This document shows positions 11,102-21,543 of a stretch of 64,000 nucleotides of DNA, piece after piece. Source of the DNA: Serratia symbiotica (Periphyllus acericola) (GTDB lineage Bacteria; Pseudomonadota; Gammaproteobacteria; Enterobacterales; Enterobacteriaceae); NCBI RefSeq assembly GCF_964019515.1, contig NZ_OZ026452.1:930001-994000 (forward strand), in the 5' to 3' direction. Position 1 is the first letter of the stretch. The number at the start of each line of letters is the position of its first letter. The notes beneath the pieces are model-generated. The model was not told the origin of the DNA and made no database searches. It saw nothing but the letters and a program-made list of their open reading frames with translations. The translations under genes and the position numbers were made by a program.

Positions 11102-11436
11102 GTCATTCATCCCATGAAACTTCTCACGGCGGCGCAAGCTACGGCAGCGTTAAGTCATATCTTATCGGCTTTATCTTGTCGATCATCCTGACGGTAATTC
11201 CATTTGCTATGGTGATGAAAGACTCCGCTTCTCATGCCACCATCCTAGCGGTTGTTGTTGGCACGGCAGTGATTCAGGTGCTAGTTCACCTGATTACCTT
11301 CCTGCACATGAACACCTCATCGGAAGAGCGCTGGAACTTGGTAGCATTGCTGTTTACCGCTATGGTCATCGGTATCGTTGTTGTAGGTTCACTCTGGATT
11401 ATGTATAACCTCAACATCAATATGATGATCAGTTAA
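11098..11436 (+). CDS. cyoD: Cytochrome bo3 ubiquinol oxidase subunit IV
   Basis: 112 residues from the ATG at 11098, which overlaps the cyoC stop by 4 nt. It starts [21 protein letters not shown] and has three transmembrane helices, with [13 protein letters not shown] between the last two. CyoD assists CuB insertion into subunit I. The frame is open further upstream, but homology begins at this ATG. Confidence 0.95.
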   Translation: MSHSSHETSHGGASYGSVKSYLIGFILSIILTVIPFAMVMKDSASHATILAVVVGTAVIQVLVHLITFLHMNTSSEERWNLVALLFTAMVIGIVVVGSLWIMYNLNINMMIS

Positions 11437-11450
11437 CAATCGAGCTGCAC

Positions 11451-12344
11451 GTGATGATTAAGCAATACCTGCAAGTCACTAAACCAGGAATTATTTTCGG
11501 CAATTTAATTTCTGTTGTTGGGGGATTCCTGCTTGCCTCCAAAGGCAGCATCGATTATCTCTTGTTCCTCGCTACCTTTCTGGGCGTCTCGTTGGTGGTC
11601 GCTTCAGGCTGTGTGTTTAACAACTACATCGATCGCGACATCGATAAGAAAATGGAGAGAACGAAGAACCGGGTACTGGTCAGAGGTCTGATCGCCCCGA
11701 GTGTCAGCCTGGTTTATGCTACCGTTCTAGGTATTGCGGGTCTTGCGTTGCTGTATATCGGTGCTAATCCGTTGGCCATGTGGCTGGCGGTGATGGGCTT
11801 CGTGGTTTATGTTGGCGTTTACAGTCTGTACATGAAACGTCATTCGGTATATGGCACGCTGATAGGTGGCTTGTCGGGTGCCGCACCACCGGTTATCGGC
11901 TACTGCGCGGTGACTAACGAACTTGACACCGGTGCATTGATCCTGCTGGCTATCTTTAGCTTATGGCAGATGCCGCATTCCTATGCAATCGCCATTTTCC
12001 GCTTTAAAGATTACCAAGCGGCTAACATCCCAGTACTGCCTGTGGTGAAGGGTATCTCCGTCGCCAAGAATCATATCACTATTTATATCCTAGCGTTTAT
12101 GATCGCCACGCTGATGTTGACCCTAAGCGGCTACGCCGGCTACAAGTACCTGCTCGTCGCTGCGGCGGTGAGCGCATGGTGGCTGGGCATGGCACTACGC
12201 GGTTACAAAACTGAAAATGACAGCATCTGGGCGCGCAAATTATTTGTGTTCTCTATCGTTGCCATCATTTCTCTGAGTGTGATGATATCGATCGACTTCA
12301 GTGTCACAGCTATGCCAGGAGCGCTGTTAACCTACGTTCGGTAA
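11451..12344 (+). CDS. cyoE: Protoheme IX farnesyltransferase (heme O synthase)
   Basis: A UbiA-family prenyltransferase of 296-297 residues that adds a farnesyl group to heme b to make heme o for CyoB. The Asp-rich motif [18 protein letters not shown] and the second loop [10 protein letters not shown] are present, with about nine membrane helices. The codons GTG ATG begin the gene: GTG at 11451 aligns with the first Met of the E. coli protein, and ATG at 11454 is the alternative. It is the last gene of the operon, 14 bp after cyoD. Confidence 0.95.
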   Translation: MMIKQYLQVTKPGIIFGNLISVVGGFLLASKGSIDYLLFLATFLGVSLVVASGCVFNNYIDRDIDKKMERTKNRVLVRGLIAPSVSLVYATVLGIAGLALLYIGANPLAMWLAVMGFVVYVGVYSLYMKRHSVYGTLIGGLSGAAPPVIGYCAVTNELDTGALILLAIFSLWQMPHSYAIAIFRFKDYQAANIPVLPVVKGISVAKNHITIYILAFMIATLMLTLSGYAGYKYLLVAAAVSAWWLGMALRGYKTENDSIWARKLFVFSIVAIISLSVMISIDFSVTAMPGALLTYVR

Positions 12345-12360
12345 GCCAAATTGGCTGTAG

Positions 12361-12386
12361 ATGAGCTGCTTCTGTGGCTCATTTTA
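12361..12386 (+). terminator. Terminator of the cyo operon
   Basis: A 6-bp stem ATGAGC / GCTCAT with a 10-nt loop is followed by TTTTATTTC, 17 bp past the cyoE stop. Confidence 0.6.
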
Positions 12387-12545
12387 TTTCTATCTGCGAA
12401 AAGCGGCCAAACGGTAATATCTGTTAAACAACATTAGGTTTACCCGCCCCGTCCTTCACACTAAAATGACGCAGAATAGAGTCCCTTCTCTTAGGCACTA
12501 TCTTCCTTCAAGTGCCTGATAGAAAAGTTTTTACCGAGGTTTGAT

Positions 12546-13907
12546 GTGAATGATAACACAATGACCCCACTGGAGCTGCGCGCCACCTGGGGGCTGGGTA
12601 CCGTGTTTTCACTGCGCATGCTTGGCATGTTTATGGTGCTGCCGGTGTTAACTACCTACGGCATGGTGCTCACAAGTGCCAGCGAGGCGCTGATCGGCAT
12701 TGCCATCGGCATCTATGGCTTGGCACAAGCAGTATTTCAAATTCCGTTCGGCCTGATTTCCGATCGTGTTGGCCGCAAACCGCTGATCGTATGTGGATTG
12801 TTGATCTTTGCAACTGGCAGCATGATCGCCGCAACCACTGACTCTATTTGGGGTGTGATCCTTGGCCGGGCACTGCAAGGTTCCGGTGCCATTTCGGCGG
12901 CAGTGATGGCAATGTTATCCGATCTGACTCGCGAACAAAACCGCACTAAAGCCATGGCGTTTATTGGCGTAAGCTTCGGTATTACCTTTGCCATCGCGAT
13001 GGTACTGGGGCCAATCGTTACCCATACCTTTGGCCTGCATGCGCTGTTCTGGATGATCGCCGTGCTGGCACTTGCTGGCATCGTGATAACCTTGGCTATC
13101 GTACCTTCTGCCGATCACCACGTGCTGAACCGTGAGTCAAGCATGGTGCGCGGCAGCTTCAGCAAGGTGCTAAGCAATTCGCGGCTGCTGAAGCTCAACG
13201 TCGGTATCATGTTCCTGCATATTCTGCTGATGTCGAGCTTTGTAGCGCTACCACTGGCGATGGAAAAAGCCGGGTTGGCAGCCTGGGAACATTGGAAAGT
13301 CTATCTGGTCACTATGCTGGTGTCGTTCGCCACCGTGCTGCCTTTCATTATCTACGCCGAGAAATATCGCCGCATGAAGCAGGTATTCATGGGCTGCGTG
13401 GCGATGCTGTTCTGCGCTGAAGTACTGCTATTGCTGTCTAACACTCACCTGTGGGGCATTATTACTGGCGTGCAGTTGTTCTTTATGGCATTTAACGTGA
13501 TGGAGGCGATCTTACCTTCGTTGATCAGTAAAGAATCTCCAGCCGGCTATAAGGGTACTGCAATGGGGGCTTACTCCACCAGCCAATTTATCGGTGTGGC
13601 GATCGGTGGCAGCCTGGGCGGTTGGTTATATAGTCTGCAAGGCGCAGGGCTGGTGTTTATCGCCGGCGCGGTGCTTGCCGCTCTCTGGTTCCTGATCAGT
13701 AGCACCATGAAAGAACCCCCTTACGTCAGTAGCCTACGCATCACACTGTCAGCACTGGCGGTGAAAGATTTAGCGCTGGAAAGCCGCCTGAAAGCCCAGC
13801 CCGGCGTGGCGGAAGTAATTGTAGTGCCGGAAGAGCGCAGCGCCTACATCAAGGTCGATATCAAACAGACCAGCCGGAGCCAACTTGAAGCGCTAATGAA
13901 TTCATGA
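12546..13907 (+). CDS. yajR: YajR, major facilitator transporter with C-terminal YAM domain
   Basis: 453 residues, close to E. coli YajR. It has twelve membrane helices, with MFS motif A as SDRVGRKPLI between helices 2 and 3. The cytosolic ferredoxin-like YAM domain follows at about 385-453 (starting PPYVSSLRI). The start is taken as GTG at 12546 because the N terminus MNDNTMTP aligns with the family; ATG at 12561 is an alternative. It is a predicted proton-driven drug or metabolite exporter with unknown substrate. Unlike emrD and macAB in this window it is intact. Confidence 0.93.
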   Translation: MNDNTMTPLELRATWGLGTVFSLRMLGMFMVLPVLTTYGMVLTSASEALIGIAIGIYGLAQAVFQIPFGLISDRVGRKPLIVCGLLIFATGSMIAATTDSIWGVILGRALQGSGAISAAVMAMLSDLTREQNRTKAMAFIGVSFGITFAIAMVLGPIVTHTFGLHALFWMIAVLALAGIVITLAIVPSADHHVLNRESSMVRGSFSKVLSNSRLLKLNVGIMFLHILLMSSFVALPLAMEKAGLAAWEHWKVYLVTMLVSFATVLPFIIYAEKYRRMKQVFMGCVAMLFCAEVLLLLSNTHLWGIITGVQLFFMAFNVMEAILPSLISKESPAGYKGTAMGAYSTSQFIGVAIGGSLGGWLYSLQGAGLVFIAGAVLAALWFLISSTMKEPPYVSSLRITLSALAVKDLALESRLKAQPGVAEVIVVPEERSAYIKVDIKQTSRSQLEALMNS

Positions 13908-13936
13908 TAAAAAACCAGAGCCAACATACTGGCTCT
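13908..13936 (-). terminator. Terminator downstream of yajQ
   Basis: The stem AGAGCCA / TGGCTCT (13917-13936) is followed on the minus strand by GGTTTTTT. It lies between the convergent yajR and the yajQ pseudogene. Confidence 0.6.
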
Positions 13937-13942
13937 GCTTGG

Positions 13943-14449
13943 TTAATCGCATAAGTTCTTGAATTGGAATCGCTGCTCCAGATCCGCGTCACGCACCAGC
14001 GCCATCACGCTTTGCAGGTCGTCGTGCGATCTACAGGTTACGCGCACTTTATCGCCCTGGATCTGCGTCGGGACCCTCAGCTTGCTGTCTTTAATCAGCT
14101 TGAAGATTTTCTTCGCCTAGATAGTGTCGATACCCTGCGTCAGCTTGGCATCCACGCTGAAGGTTTTTCCGCTGTGGGTCAGTGCGTCCGGGATCTCTAA
14201 CGCGCCGCCTTCGATACTGCGCTTACTTAATTTTTCGCGCAAAATATCGAGCAACTGCTGCACCTGGAAATCGGATCCAGGCAACCTTGATGCTTTCGTT
14301 TTTCTCGTTTAATTCTTTTTCTCGTTTAATTCAAAGCTAGCTGGCACATTACGAAAATCCCAGCAGGTACTGAGATCGCACGAGGCGTTTTCAACGGCGT
14401 TACGCACTTCCTGCATATCAATTTCAGAAACAATGCTGAAAGATGGCAT
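13943..14449 (-). pseudogene. yajQ: YajQ nucleotide-binding protein, broken
   Basis: The minus strand starts [20 protein letters not shown], clearly YajQ (E. coli 163 residues), and ends [11 protein letters not shown] 17-bp tandem duplication at 14299-14332 shifts the frame after FELNE. A TAG near 14119 interrupts the GIDTI-AKKI segment, where E. coli has Gln. The family binds cyclic di-GMP or GTP in some species. Both lesions are clear, so no functional product is expected. Confidence 0.9.
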
Positions 14450-14615
14450 ACTTCTTTCTCCTGAATGAATACCTTAGACAATTTTAATGCCGTATATGAT
14501 AACCGCTTTACCCTATCAGGCAAAATTTGCGGAATGCCCTATGGATAATGCCTAGGGTAGCAACAAAGTCTAAATTTAGCTATCAGTCATTGAGCGGTAT
14601 TGCCAAGGAGTCTAG

Positions 14616-15527
14616 ATGAAAATAACTATTCTTGGTTGCGGTGCGCTCGGACAACTGTGGTTATCGCGGCTGTATCAGCAGGGTCACGATGTACAGGGAT
14701 GGTTAAGGGTGCCACAGCCCTTCTGCCCAGTGAAGGTGATCAAATCTGATGGGATCTGGTGCAACCACACTTTGCCTGCCAACCATTTTGACCACCTGGC
14801 GCACAGTGAACTACTGCTGGTTACGCTTAAAGCCTGGCAGGTTGCCGCCACCGTCAGCCCACTGCTGCCAAAGCTGAACGCCAACTGCGCCATTCTGCTG
14901 TTACATAACGGTATGGGCACCCAGGATGAACTGCCGCCAAGCTCTCACCCAATGCTTGCAGGCACTACCACCCACGCAGCGCGCCATGACGGCAACAGTA
15001 TTGTTCATGTCGCCAGCGGCACCACCCACATCGGCCAGACATCGCCAGCGGCGCAGCACCTCAACCATTTGGCGGAGGTGTTGCATCAAGCTTTGCCCGA
15101 CGTAGTTTGGCATAACAACATCGCCTCGGCAATCTGGCTCAAACTGGCAGTCAACTGCGTGATCAATCCGTTGACAGCGCTATACAATTGCCGCAACGGC
15201 GAGCTACAGCGCTATCCGCAACAGATTGCGGCCATCTGTCACGAAGTCGCCAGCGTTATGGAGCGAGAAGGCTATCACACCGCTGATGAAACGCTTAGGC
15301 AGTATGTCATGGCAGTGATTCAGAACACGGCGGATAACATCTCCTCAATGCTGCAAGACATTTGCACCCAGCGACCTACCGAGATTGACTATATTACCGG
15401 CTACCTGCTACGACGCGCGCGCCACCACGGCATTACCTTACCGGAAAACACGCGGCTATTTAAATTTGTTAAGCAAAAGGAAAATGAATATGAGCGTATC
15501 AGCACTAGTCTGCCTGGCACCGGGTAG
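14616..15527 (+). CDS. panE: 2-dehydropantoate 2-reductase (ketopantoate reductase)
   Basis: 303 residues, the same length as E. coli PanE. It makes pantoate from ketopantoate with NADPH for pantothenate and CoA synthesis. The Rossmann motif GCGALG is at residues 7-12. The catalytic lysine lies in [18 protein letters not shown] near residue 176, and the substrate-binding Glu is in RPTEIDYI near 256. The 3' end overlaps yajL by 38 bp. Both genes are intact and probably co-transcribed. Confidence 0.95.
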   Translation: MKITILGCGALGQLWLSRLYQQGHDVQGWLRVPQPFCPVKVIKSDGIWCNHTLPANHFDHLAHSELLLVTLKAWQVAATVSPLLPKLNANCAILLLHNGMGTQDELPPSSHPMLAGTTTHAARHDGNSIVHVASGTTHIGQTSPAAQHLNHLAEVLHQALPDVVWHNNIASAIWLKLAVNCVINPLTALYNCRNGELQRYPQQIAAICHEVASVMEREGYHTADETLRQYVMAVIQNTADNISSMLQDICTQRPTEIDYITGYLLRRARHHGITLPENTRLFKFVKQKENEYERISTSLPGTG

Positions 15528-16062
15528 TGAAGAAATTGAAGCCGTCACCACCATCGATTTGTTGGTGCTGGCCGGCGTCAAAGTCGCCACCGCCAGCGTG
15601 GCTGGCGGTGGCGACCTAACCATTAAACTGCTGGCCGACGCGCCGCTGGTATCGATCGCCGATCAGCCCTTTAACGCTATCGTACTGCCCGGTGGAGTGC
15701 AAGGTGCCGAATGCTTCCGTGACAGCCTGCTGCTGGTAGAAAAAGTGCGTCCGACACACTTGCAGGGCAACATCGTGGCGGCTATTTGCGCCGCGCCCGC
15801 GCTGGTATTGCAGCACCACGATCTGTTCCCGATCGGCAATATGATCGACTTTCCCGGCCTAAAAGAGCAAATCCCGGCGAAAAAATGGCTAGAGCGACGG
15901 GTAGTGTATGACGCGCGCGTTAATTTGCTCACCAGACAAGGGCCGAGAACTGCGATAGAATTTGCGCTAAAACTGATCGATTTGCTGCTCGGCAAAACCA
16001 AAGCGGCGGAGATCGCCGCGCAACTGGTGCTGATCCCGGGGATGTACGATTTACGCGATTAG
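15490..16062 (+). CDS. yajL: YajL, DJ-1/PfpI-family protein deglycase or chaperone
   Basis: 190 residues from the ATG at 15490 (E. coli YajL 196). The reactive cysteine is in [10 protein letters not shown] near residue 100, with the partner Glu near residue 15 in SEEIEAV. Compared with E. coli the segment TCSRGV is missing: the sequence goes from DLTI straight to KLLADAPL, an in-frame loss of 18 bp. Function may be affected. The family repairs glycated proteins and protects cysteines under oxidative stress. An in-frame ATG lies 6 nt upstream. Confidence 0.88.
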   Translation: MSVSALVCLAPGSEEIEAVTTIDLLVLAGVKVATASVAGGGDLTIKLLADAPLVSIADQPFNAIVLPGGVQGAECFRDSLLLVEKVRPTHLQGNIVAAICAAPALVLQHHDLFPIGNMIDFPGLKEQIPAKKWLERRVVYDARVNLLTRQGPRTAIEFALKLIDLLLGKTKAAEIAAQLVLIPGMYDLRD

Positions 16063-16116
16063 CCATTTTTCTGTTCTGCGAGCAAAATATAAAATCCCCA
16101 AAATAATTGAAGTGGA

Positions 16117-17565
16117 TTAGGGGCGATAAACTTTTACATTACTATAGCCCTGCTCAAGCAGGTACAGCGCTTGCAGACGGCTTATCACACCACGCTCGCA
16201 ATACAGCAGGTAAGTATTGCTCTGATCCAAAGTGCCGAATTGGCTGCCGAGCTTATAGAACGGCAAGGGTTTCACTTCAACTTGCGCCAATTGTAGCGGC
16301 TTGTCTTCCCGCTCATCGTTTGAACGGATATCGAGGATCACATCATCCGAGCAAAAGTCCACGACGGTCTCTACTTCGGCAACCTGCTCCTGCGCTTGCT
16401 CGGCGATGGTGCGGATATCGACGTTTTTCGCTTCGCTCACCACCCGATCGAGAATAGAGAAGTCGAAGTGGCTTTCCTCTTCCTCTATTTTGGCTTTGAT
16501 GGCCTTTACCGTAGGGCTTTTCGAAATCACGCCGCAATATTCAGGCATTGTTTTGGCGAAATCTTCAGTGCCTATCTCACGCGCGACTTTAATGATGTGC
16601 TCTTTGTCATGGGAAATCAGCGGACGCAAAATCAGCGTATCCGAGGCATTGTCGATCAGACGCAGGTTGGTCAGTGTCTGGCTTGATACCTGACCCAGCG
16701 CCTCACCGGTCACCAGCGCCTGCACCCCGTAACGTTCGGCAACCTGTGAAGCAGCACACACCATCATGCGCTTCAACACCACACCCATCTGGCCGTCGTC
16801 GACCTTCTCCAGTATTTCGCCCACAACTGGCTCAAAGTCGATGGAAACGAAATGCACCTTGTGCGAGCTGGCGAAGCGGTTCCACAGGTAGTGAGCTACC
16901 TGCTTGACGCCGATCTCATGTGCCGCGCCGCCTAAGTTGAAGAAACAGAAATGCACACGGCAGCCACGGCGCATCAGCATATAGCTCGACACGCCTGAAT
17001 CAAAGCCGCCGGAGATCAGCGACAGCACATCTTCCTGAGTGCCAACGGGATAACCACCGATGCCCTCGCTGCGCCCCTTGACCAACATCAGCTTGTTGCC
17101 TTCAATTTCCAGATTCACCGTCACCTGTGGGCAGGAGAGATTCACGCGAGCACTTTCAATATGCTGGTTCAAACCACCGCCAACATAGCACTCTAGATCC
17201 TGCGAGTTTAAATCCTGCGTACCTCGGCATTTAACCCGCACACAGAAGGTTTTCCCTACCAACTGCTCACGGTAAGCGGCCAGCGTCTGTTCAAAGATGT
17301 GGTGAACATCGGTATAGGTGCGATCTTCCACTGCCAAAATATGATGGATACCAGGAATGCGTGTCAGCGCGTCAGCAATCACTGGCTGCTGTTTTTCATC
17401 TTTGGCACGAACTTCAATATGATCCCAGTGACGGACTACCGCCAGCGTTTCATCATACTGCTTTAGGACGTTGCGAATATTGGTCGAGAGGATCTTGATA
17501 AAGCGCAAACGCACGGATTGGCTCTTGATGGTGATTTCCGGGAATAATTTAATGATAAACTTCAT
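16117..17565 (-). CDS. thiI: ThiI, tRNA 4-thiouridine synthase and thiazole sulfur carrier
   Basis: 482 residues from the ATG at 17565 ([15 protein letters not shown]), equal to E. coli ThiI. A second ATG two codons upstream is less likely by homology. The order is an N-terminal ferredoxin-like and THUMP region (about 60-165), PP-loop [10 protein letters not shown] (about 185), [12 protein letters not shown] with the disulfide-forming Cys near 344, and a C-terminal rhodanese domain with the persulfide cysteine in LLYCERGV (about 456). It makes s4U8 in tRNA and supplies sulfur for thiamine. Convergent with yajL. Intact. Confidence 0.95.
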   Translation of the reverse strand: MKFIIKLFPEITIKSQSVRLRFIKILSTNIRNVLKQYDETLAVVRHWDHIEVRAKDEKQQPVIADALTRIPGIHHILAVEDRTYTDVHHIFEQTLAAYREQLVGKTFCVRVKCRGTQDLNSQDLECYVGGGLNQHIESARVNLSCPQVTVNLEIEGNKLMLVKGRSEGIGGYPVGTQEDVLSLISGGFDSGVSSYMLMRRGCRVHFCFFNLGGAAHEIGVKQVAHYLWNRFASSHKVHFVSIDFEPVVGEILEKVDDGQMGVVLKRMMVCAASQVAERYGVQALVTGEALGQVSSQTLTNLRLIDNASDTLILRPLISHDKEHIIKVAREIGTEDFAKTMPEYCGVISKSPTVKAIKAKIEEEESHFDFSILDRVVSEAKNVDIRTIAEQAQEQVAEVETVVDFCSDDVILDIRSNDEREDKPLQLAQVEVKPLPFYKLGSQFGTLDQSNTYLLYCERGVISRLQALYLLEQGYSNVKVYRP

Positions 17566-17639
17566 GGCCATCTTTTTTATTGTCAGATTATTGTCAGGTC
17601 AGATATGAATTCCGGCGCGGAGTATATCACCCTATCACT

Positions 17640-17785
17640 AAATACCTGCGCCAAATAGTAGATCACTGAAGGAACTCAATCCGGTTTGAGAGATCTGATC
17701 AATCGCCAAATATCACAAACCCTCACAACCGGACTGAGTTATGCCGATCATAGCACCCATCCCCTGACATGAACGACGTCAGATG
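17640..17785 (+). mobile_element. Probable 5' remnant of an IS630-family element
   Basis: Upstream of IS copy 1 the plus strand carries ATG CCG ATC ATA GCA CCC ATC CC (17741 on). It encodes MPIIAPIP, which I recall as the start of IS630-family transposases common in enterobacterial symbionts. The rest of that gene is missing. The preceding 100 bp contain a diffuse inverted repeat (caatccggtttgag / caaccggactgagtt). The assignment rests on eight residues and is tentative. Confidence 0.4.
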
Positions 17786-18840
17786 GGCTTTGTTGAATAA
17801 ATCGGATTTGGAATAAAGAGTCCCGTGAATGGGCATCTTTCAGGCAAGGCGTACACTTTCTAGCATACCGGCTAGCGTCATCTTGTTTAATACACAGATC
17901 ATGGCCAGCGCCTCTGCAACTTGCCCATCATAATCTCGCAGCGACAGGTGACCACCAAATAGCTGTTTTACTCTGTACCTCGCTGTTGCCGCTATCGAAC
18001 GTCGGTGGTAGCCTGTGATACTTTTCCACCGTGTGTTGTCTCCGGTAACGCGCTGGTGCACCACCGCTTGATTTCGCTCTGCATAGTCTGCCGACCAATA
18101 ACGGGCTCCGCTGCTGGGCGGTATTAACGCCTTGAGCTTCTTGCCCCTTAACTCATCATCACACACTCGCGTATCCTAAGCCCGATCCGCCGAGGCGACT
18201 TTGATTTTACGGTACCTCTGGCGGATGAGACCTGGGAAGGCTGCGGTATCGGTGACATTGCTCAAGGAAAGGTCAGCACAGATGACCTCATGTGTTTCTG
18301 TATCTACGGCCAAATGCAGTTTTCGCCAGATCCGCCGTTTTTCCTGACCGTGTTTTTTTACCATCCACTCCCCTTCACCCAACACGTTGATCCCGGTAGA
18401 GTCGATAACGAGGTGCGCAATTTCACCCGGCGTTGCGGTTTTAAACGGGACATGGCCGGACTTCGCCCGCTTACTGATGCAGGTATCGTCCGGGCAGTTC
18501 AACGGCACTTTGATCAGTGTGACAATGGAGTCGACGAAGCGCTGGAGGGCGCGAAGTGTCAGGCCGAAAATCCGTTTCAGCATCAATACGCTGGTGATTG
18601 CCATATCGGAATAATGTGGTGTGCGACCACGCAGAGAAGGTTTTGCCTCGCAGTACCAGGCGTGAAGTGCCGTTTCATCCCCCCAGTAAGTGAGTGATCC
18701 CCGAGTGGTAAGGGCGTTGTTGTAAGCCTTCCAGTTGGTGATGTTGAACTTTTGCTGGGCCACGGAATATCGCTATGTTGACAGAAGGAGAGTGATCTGA
18801 TCCTCGTGCCGGCCAAAAGTTCGATTTATTCAACAACGCC
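17786..18840 (-). mobile_element. IS5-family (IS903-group) element, copy 1
   Basis: A 1055-bp element with terminal repeats GGCTTTGTTGAATAAATC and GATTTATTCAACAACGCC, which match the IS903 ends, and a transposase on the minus strand. The 9-bp flanks (cgtcagatg and cttgggcag) do not match, so no target duplication remains. It joins the thiI region to ybjN, two regions far apart in E. coli. The right flank is a truncated copy of a dispersed repeat (18841-18950). Confidence 0.9.
17840..18763 (-). pseudogene. IS903-group transposase, copy 1, amber-interrupted
   Basis: The frame starts at GTG (VAQQKFNITNWKAYNNAL) and would span 307 codons, the IS903 transposase length. A TAG stands at codon 196, where IS903 has the Tyr of AYDT. 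The same frame continues after it (DTRVCDDELRGKK) to the natural stop. The first catalytic Asp (HLVIDSTG) and the second (ASAD, residue 193) are present. The third catalytic residue is Ala instead of Glu in YHRRSIAATARYR. Both lesions recur in every copy in the window. Confidence 0.9.
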
Positions 18841-18950
18841 CTTGGGCAGTGCCCACTATCCTTATGTACTTCAAGTACGTTCCTGTTGTGGCGCGCTGTC
18901 CGTATCCAAACTGGCTGCAACAATCTACGCCTACTGGGATAGGCTCTTGG
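18841..18950 (+). repeat. Dispersed intergenic repeat B, truncated by IS copy 1
   Basis: The sequence from cttgggcag to ggataggctcttgg matches repeats at 30166-30266 and (minus strand) 31853-31983. Shared blocks include GGCGCGCTGTCCGT, CAAACTGGCTGCAACAAT and GGGATAGG. Its first 40-50 bp are missing where IS copy 1 abuts. Confidence 0.7.
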
Positions 18951-19386
18951 TTTGATATTCAATTAATTATTCGCTACCGTAACGATATTCTGACTGTCCA
19001 AATTAGCCCCTAGCCTGCGCAAGACCTGCGTTAATGGCGCTCACTATGCCTGTTAAACCAGTAAAAAAAAGCAGGAATGACCTGTTAATCCGATTTGTAT
19101 CGTCGATAGCCTGCTGGGGTTGGTATCGCAGCAGGTCGCATGATCTTCCATGTTATGGCGATGAGGTTACCTGCGGGAAAGGGGCCTAGGATGCATCAGT
19201 GTTGAACCAGCGCGGCGAGGCAGCGATCTATGGGGGGATGATATCGACGAAATGTCAGCGCTGTGATATTTTATCGCCGATAATGATCCTTATCAACAAA
19301 TTAGGCAGTATTGATCGTGGCGCATTGGCTGAATATTCCGTAAGCTATGCGCCTTTTCGCGTTTTGAATGTTGTGAGGCAGGTTAT
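18951..19386. other. Intergenic region upstream of ybjN
   Basis: About 435 bp with no recognisable gene. In E. coli rimK lies upstream of ybjN, but I see no rimK sequence here. Small open frames in this stretch show no family signature. Confidence 0.5.
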
Positions 19387-19866
19387 ATGGATTCACTCGT
19401 TGTTCCTGATTTGGCGCTGTTGCGGCGCTGGCTGGATCAATCAGGCATTTCTTTTTTTGAGTGCAATTCCTGCCAGGCGCTGCACTTGCCGCACATGCAA
19501 AACTTCGACAGTGTGTTCGATGCTAAGGTCGATCTGGTGGACAACGTGATCCTGTTCTCGGCGTTGGCTGAGGTCAAGCCGAGCACGCTGATACCTCTGG
19601 TGGCTAATCTAAGCCTGATCAACGCCAGTTCACTTACCGTCAAGGCGTTTGTCGATATTCAGGATGACAATCTGCCTAAGCTGATCGTTTGCCAGTCGCT
19701 GAGCATCGCTGTGGGAGTGACGTTGGAGCAGTTCACCCACTTTATGCAACAGGGTAAAGAGCAGATCTCAATGGTGATCCTCGAAGCGCGGGAGAACGAT
19801 CTGCTTTACATCAGCGACGAAGAAGAGGGCCCTTCTGGGGTCGAGTGTCAGCCAGTACTACATTGA
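19387..19866 (+). CDS. ybjN: YbjN, sensory-transduction-like stress protein
   Basis: 159 residues, against 158 in E. coli YbjN. It is conserved throughout, for example FFECNSCQALHLPHMQNFD, NASSLTVKAF and EEQISMVILEA. YbjN has a type III secretion chaperone-like fold and is linked to motility and stress phenotypes; its biochemical role is not settled. In E. coli potFGHI follows and artJMQIP lies further on. Here the art remnants follow directly, so the pot genes are absent. Intact. Confidence 0.92.
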   Translation: MDSLVVPDLALLRRWLDQSGISFFECNSCQALHLPHMQNFDSVFDAKVDLVDNVILFSALAEVKPSTLIPLVANLSLINASSLTVKAFVDIQDDNLPKLIVCQSLSIAVGVTLEQFTHFMQQGKEQISMVILEARENDLLYISDEEEGPSGVECQPVLH

Positions 19867-19978
19867 CCCCCGCTGTATACCGACCCTCTTGCTGCTCTAG
19901 CCATCTATAAAAGGTAAGGCTGTAGGTGAGCCTTTGATCAAATTTTGTCAGTAGATAACGAATCTTGTTAATACTTCA

Positions 19979-20714
19979 TTACGGGAACCACTTGTCGCTG
20001 ATGGCTTTCTAGGTGCTGTCGGCCTTGATATCGTACAGCGCGCTGTTCAGCTTAGCCAGCAATGCTTGATTATCCGGGCGAACTGCAATGCCCAATCCGG
20101 TACCGAAATATCGTGCATCGGTCACCTGTGCGCCGACTGGCGCTAGATCAGGATTGTTTTTAAGCCACTCATTCACCACTGCATTCTCGCCGAAAACACC
20201 ATCAATGCGGCCACTTTTTAGCTCAAGGATGGCGTTCTGATAGCTATCGAAGGAGACGTTGTTAATCTACGGGTGCGTATCTTGTATGTACTTCTGGTGG
20301 GTAGTGCCATTCTCCATGCCGAGCTTTTTACTTGCCAGATCCGCCAGCGAGCTGAATTTGCCTTGCTGAGCAATGACAATAGCCGAGTTGGCGTAGTACG
20401 TACGGTTGTGTGAATGAAACCTACTTGCTACGCTCCGGCGTGATGTCCATCCCAGAAATCAGCGCGTCGTATTTTTTAAACTTCAGCACAGCGATCAGGC
20501 TGTCGAACGCCTGATTGGTGACAGTGCATTGCGCCTTTATCTGTTTGCACAGCGCCTTGACCAAATTGATATCAAAGCCAACTATCTGGTTGTTAGAGTC
20601 CAGCGACTCGAACGGTGGGTAGGTGGCGGAAGTGGCGAAGCGGATGGTATTGGCTGCGTTGGTGTTAAAGGCGATCCCGGCCAGCACTTTGGCGGTCAAT
20701 AAGAGTTTTTTCAT
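19979..20714 (-). pseudogene. artJ: ArtJ, periplasmic arginine-binding protein, broken
   Basis: The start MKKLLLTAKVLAGIAFNTNA is a signal peptide, followed by YPPFESLDSNNQIVGFD and [11 protein letters not shown]. The frame then stops near 20421. Downstream the homology continues (ENGTTHQKYIQ, ELKSGRIDGVFGENAVVNEWLK, ISDKWFP). Further in-frame stops lie in the DTHP-INN segment and before KAISD. It would deliver arginine to ArtQM-ArtP. At least three lesions are seen. Confidence 0.88.
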
Positions 20715-20849
20715 GCGTAACGCTCCTGTCTTAAGTCCGAATATTGTTATCTCGCTAGCGCATGGATTTAATAATAATCACCCTACCCTTGGCGATAACC
20801 ATGCCGCTGAGTGAATTGATAGGCAATAAATAAATGAAAAGCCCTGTAA

Positions 20850-21543
20850 TTAAGCGAGGCTATGAGGGTAGCGCTTATGACAGCGTTCGAACATCAGCGC
20901 GCGCCGCTCAACCAAGCGCATCAGTAGCGTCAACAAGCCATTTACGCACAGGTAGACCAGGCCAGCGGCGGCAAATACCTTCAAATCGTAGGTGCGGCCG
21001 TACATCAATTGGCTATAGCCCATAACTTCCATCAGCGTAATGGTGTAGGCCAGAGAAGTGCTTTTGAACATCAGTACAACTTCGTTGGAGTAGGATGACA
21101 GTGCACTTTTGAAGGCGAACGGCAGCAGAATACGCAGCAATTGTTGGCGTGACATGCCCAATGCCTCGCAGGACTGCCACTGACCGCTAGGGATTGCCCA
21201 CACCGCGCTGTAGAGCAGTTGGCTGGTATAGGCCTCGCTGTTCAATGCTAGCGCGATCATCGCGCATAGCCATGGCTGCGATAGCAGGTTCCACAGCCAA
21301 GGATATTCGCGGATTGATGGGAACTGGCCTGGGCCATAGTAGATTAAGAAGATCTATACCAGAAACGGCGGTGCCGGTAAACAGCGTGATGTAGATTTTG
21401 ACCAGCGGCGTCAGGAGTGGCGTTTTCAGCGTCAGGATCACCGTCAGCAGCAGCGATAGCACCAGCGCCACGATCAGTGCGGCAAGGGCCAGCGTTAGGC
21501 TGCTGTGGAGACCTTTGATTATATCCGGCAAGTATTCAAGCAT
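20850..21543 (-). pseudogene. artM: ArtM, arginine ABC transporter permease, broken
   Basis: The N-terminal part [16 protein letters not shown] to YITLFTGT and the C-terminal part MIALALNSEAYTSQLLYS to MRLVERRALMFER are both ArtM. They lie in different frames. The middle (IFLIYYGPGQFP) is found in a third reading with a TAG, so there are at least two indels and one nonsense codon. The permease signature region EALGMSRQQ is intact. The start overlaps the end of artQ. Confidence 0.88.

Noticed and set aside
18176..18763. Two-ORF transposase with programmed frameshift, as in IS1 or IS3
   Set aside because: The two halves are in the same frame and separated by TAG, with no slippery site. IS903-group transposases are single ORFs, so this is a nonsense codon rather than a frameshift design.
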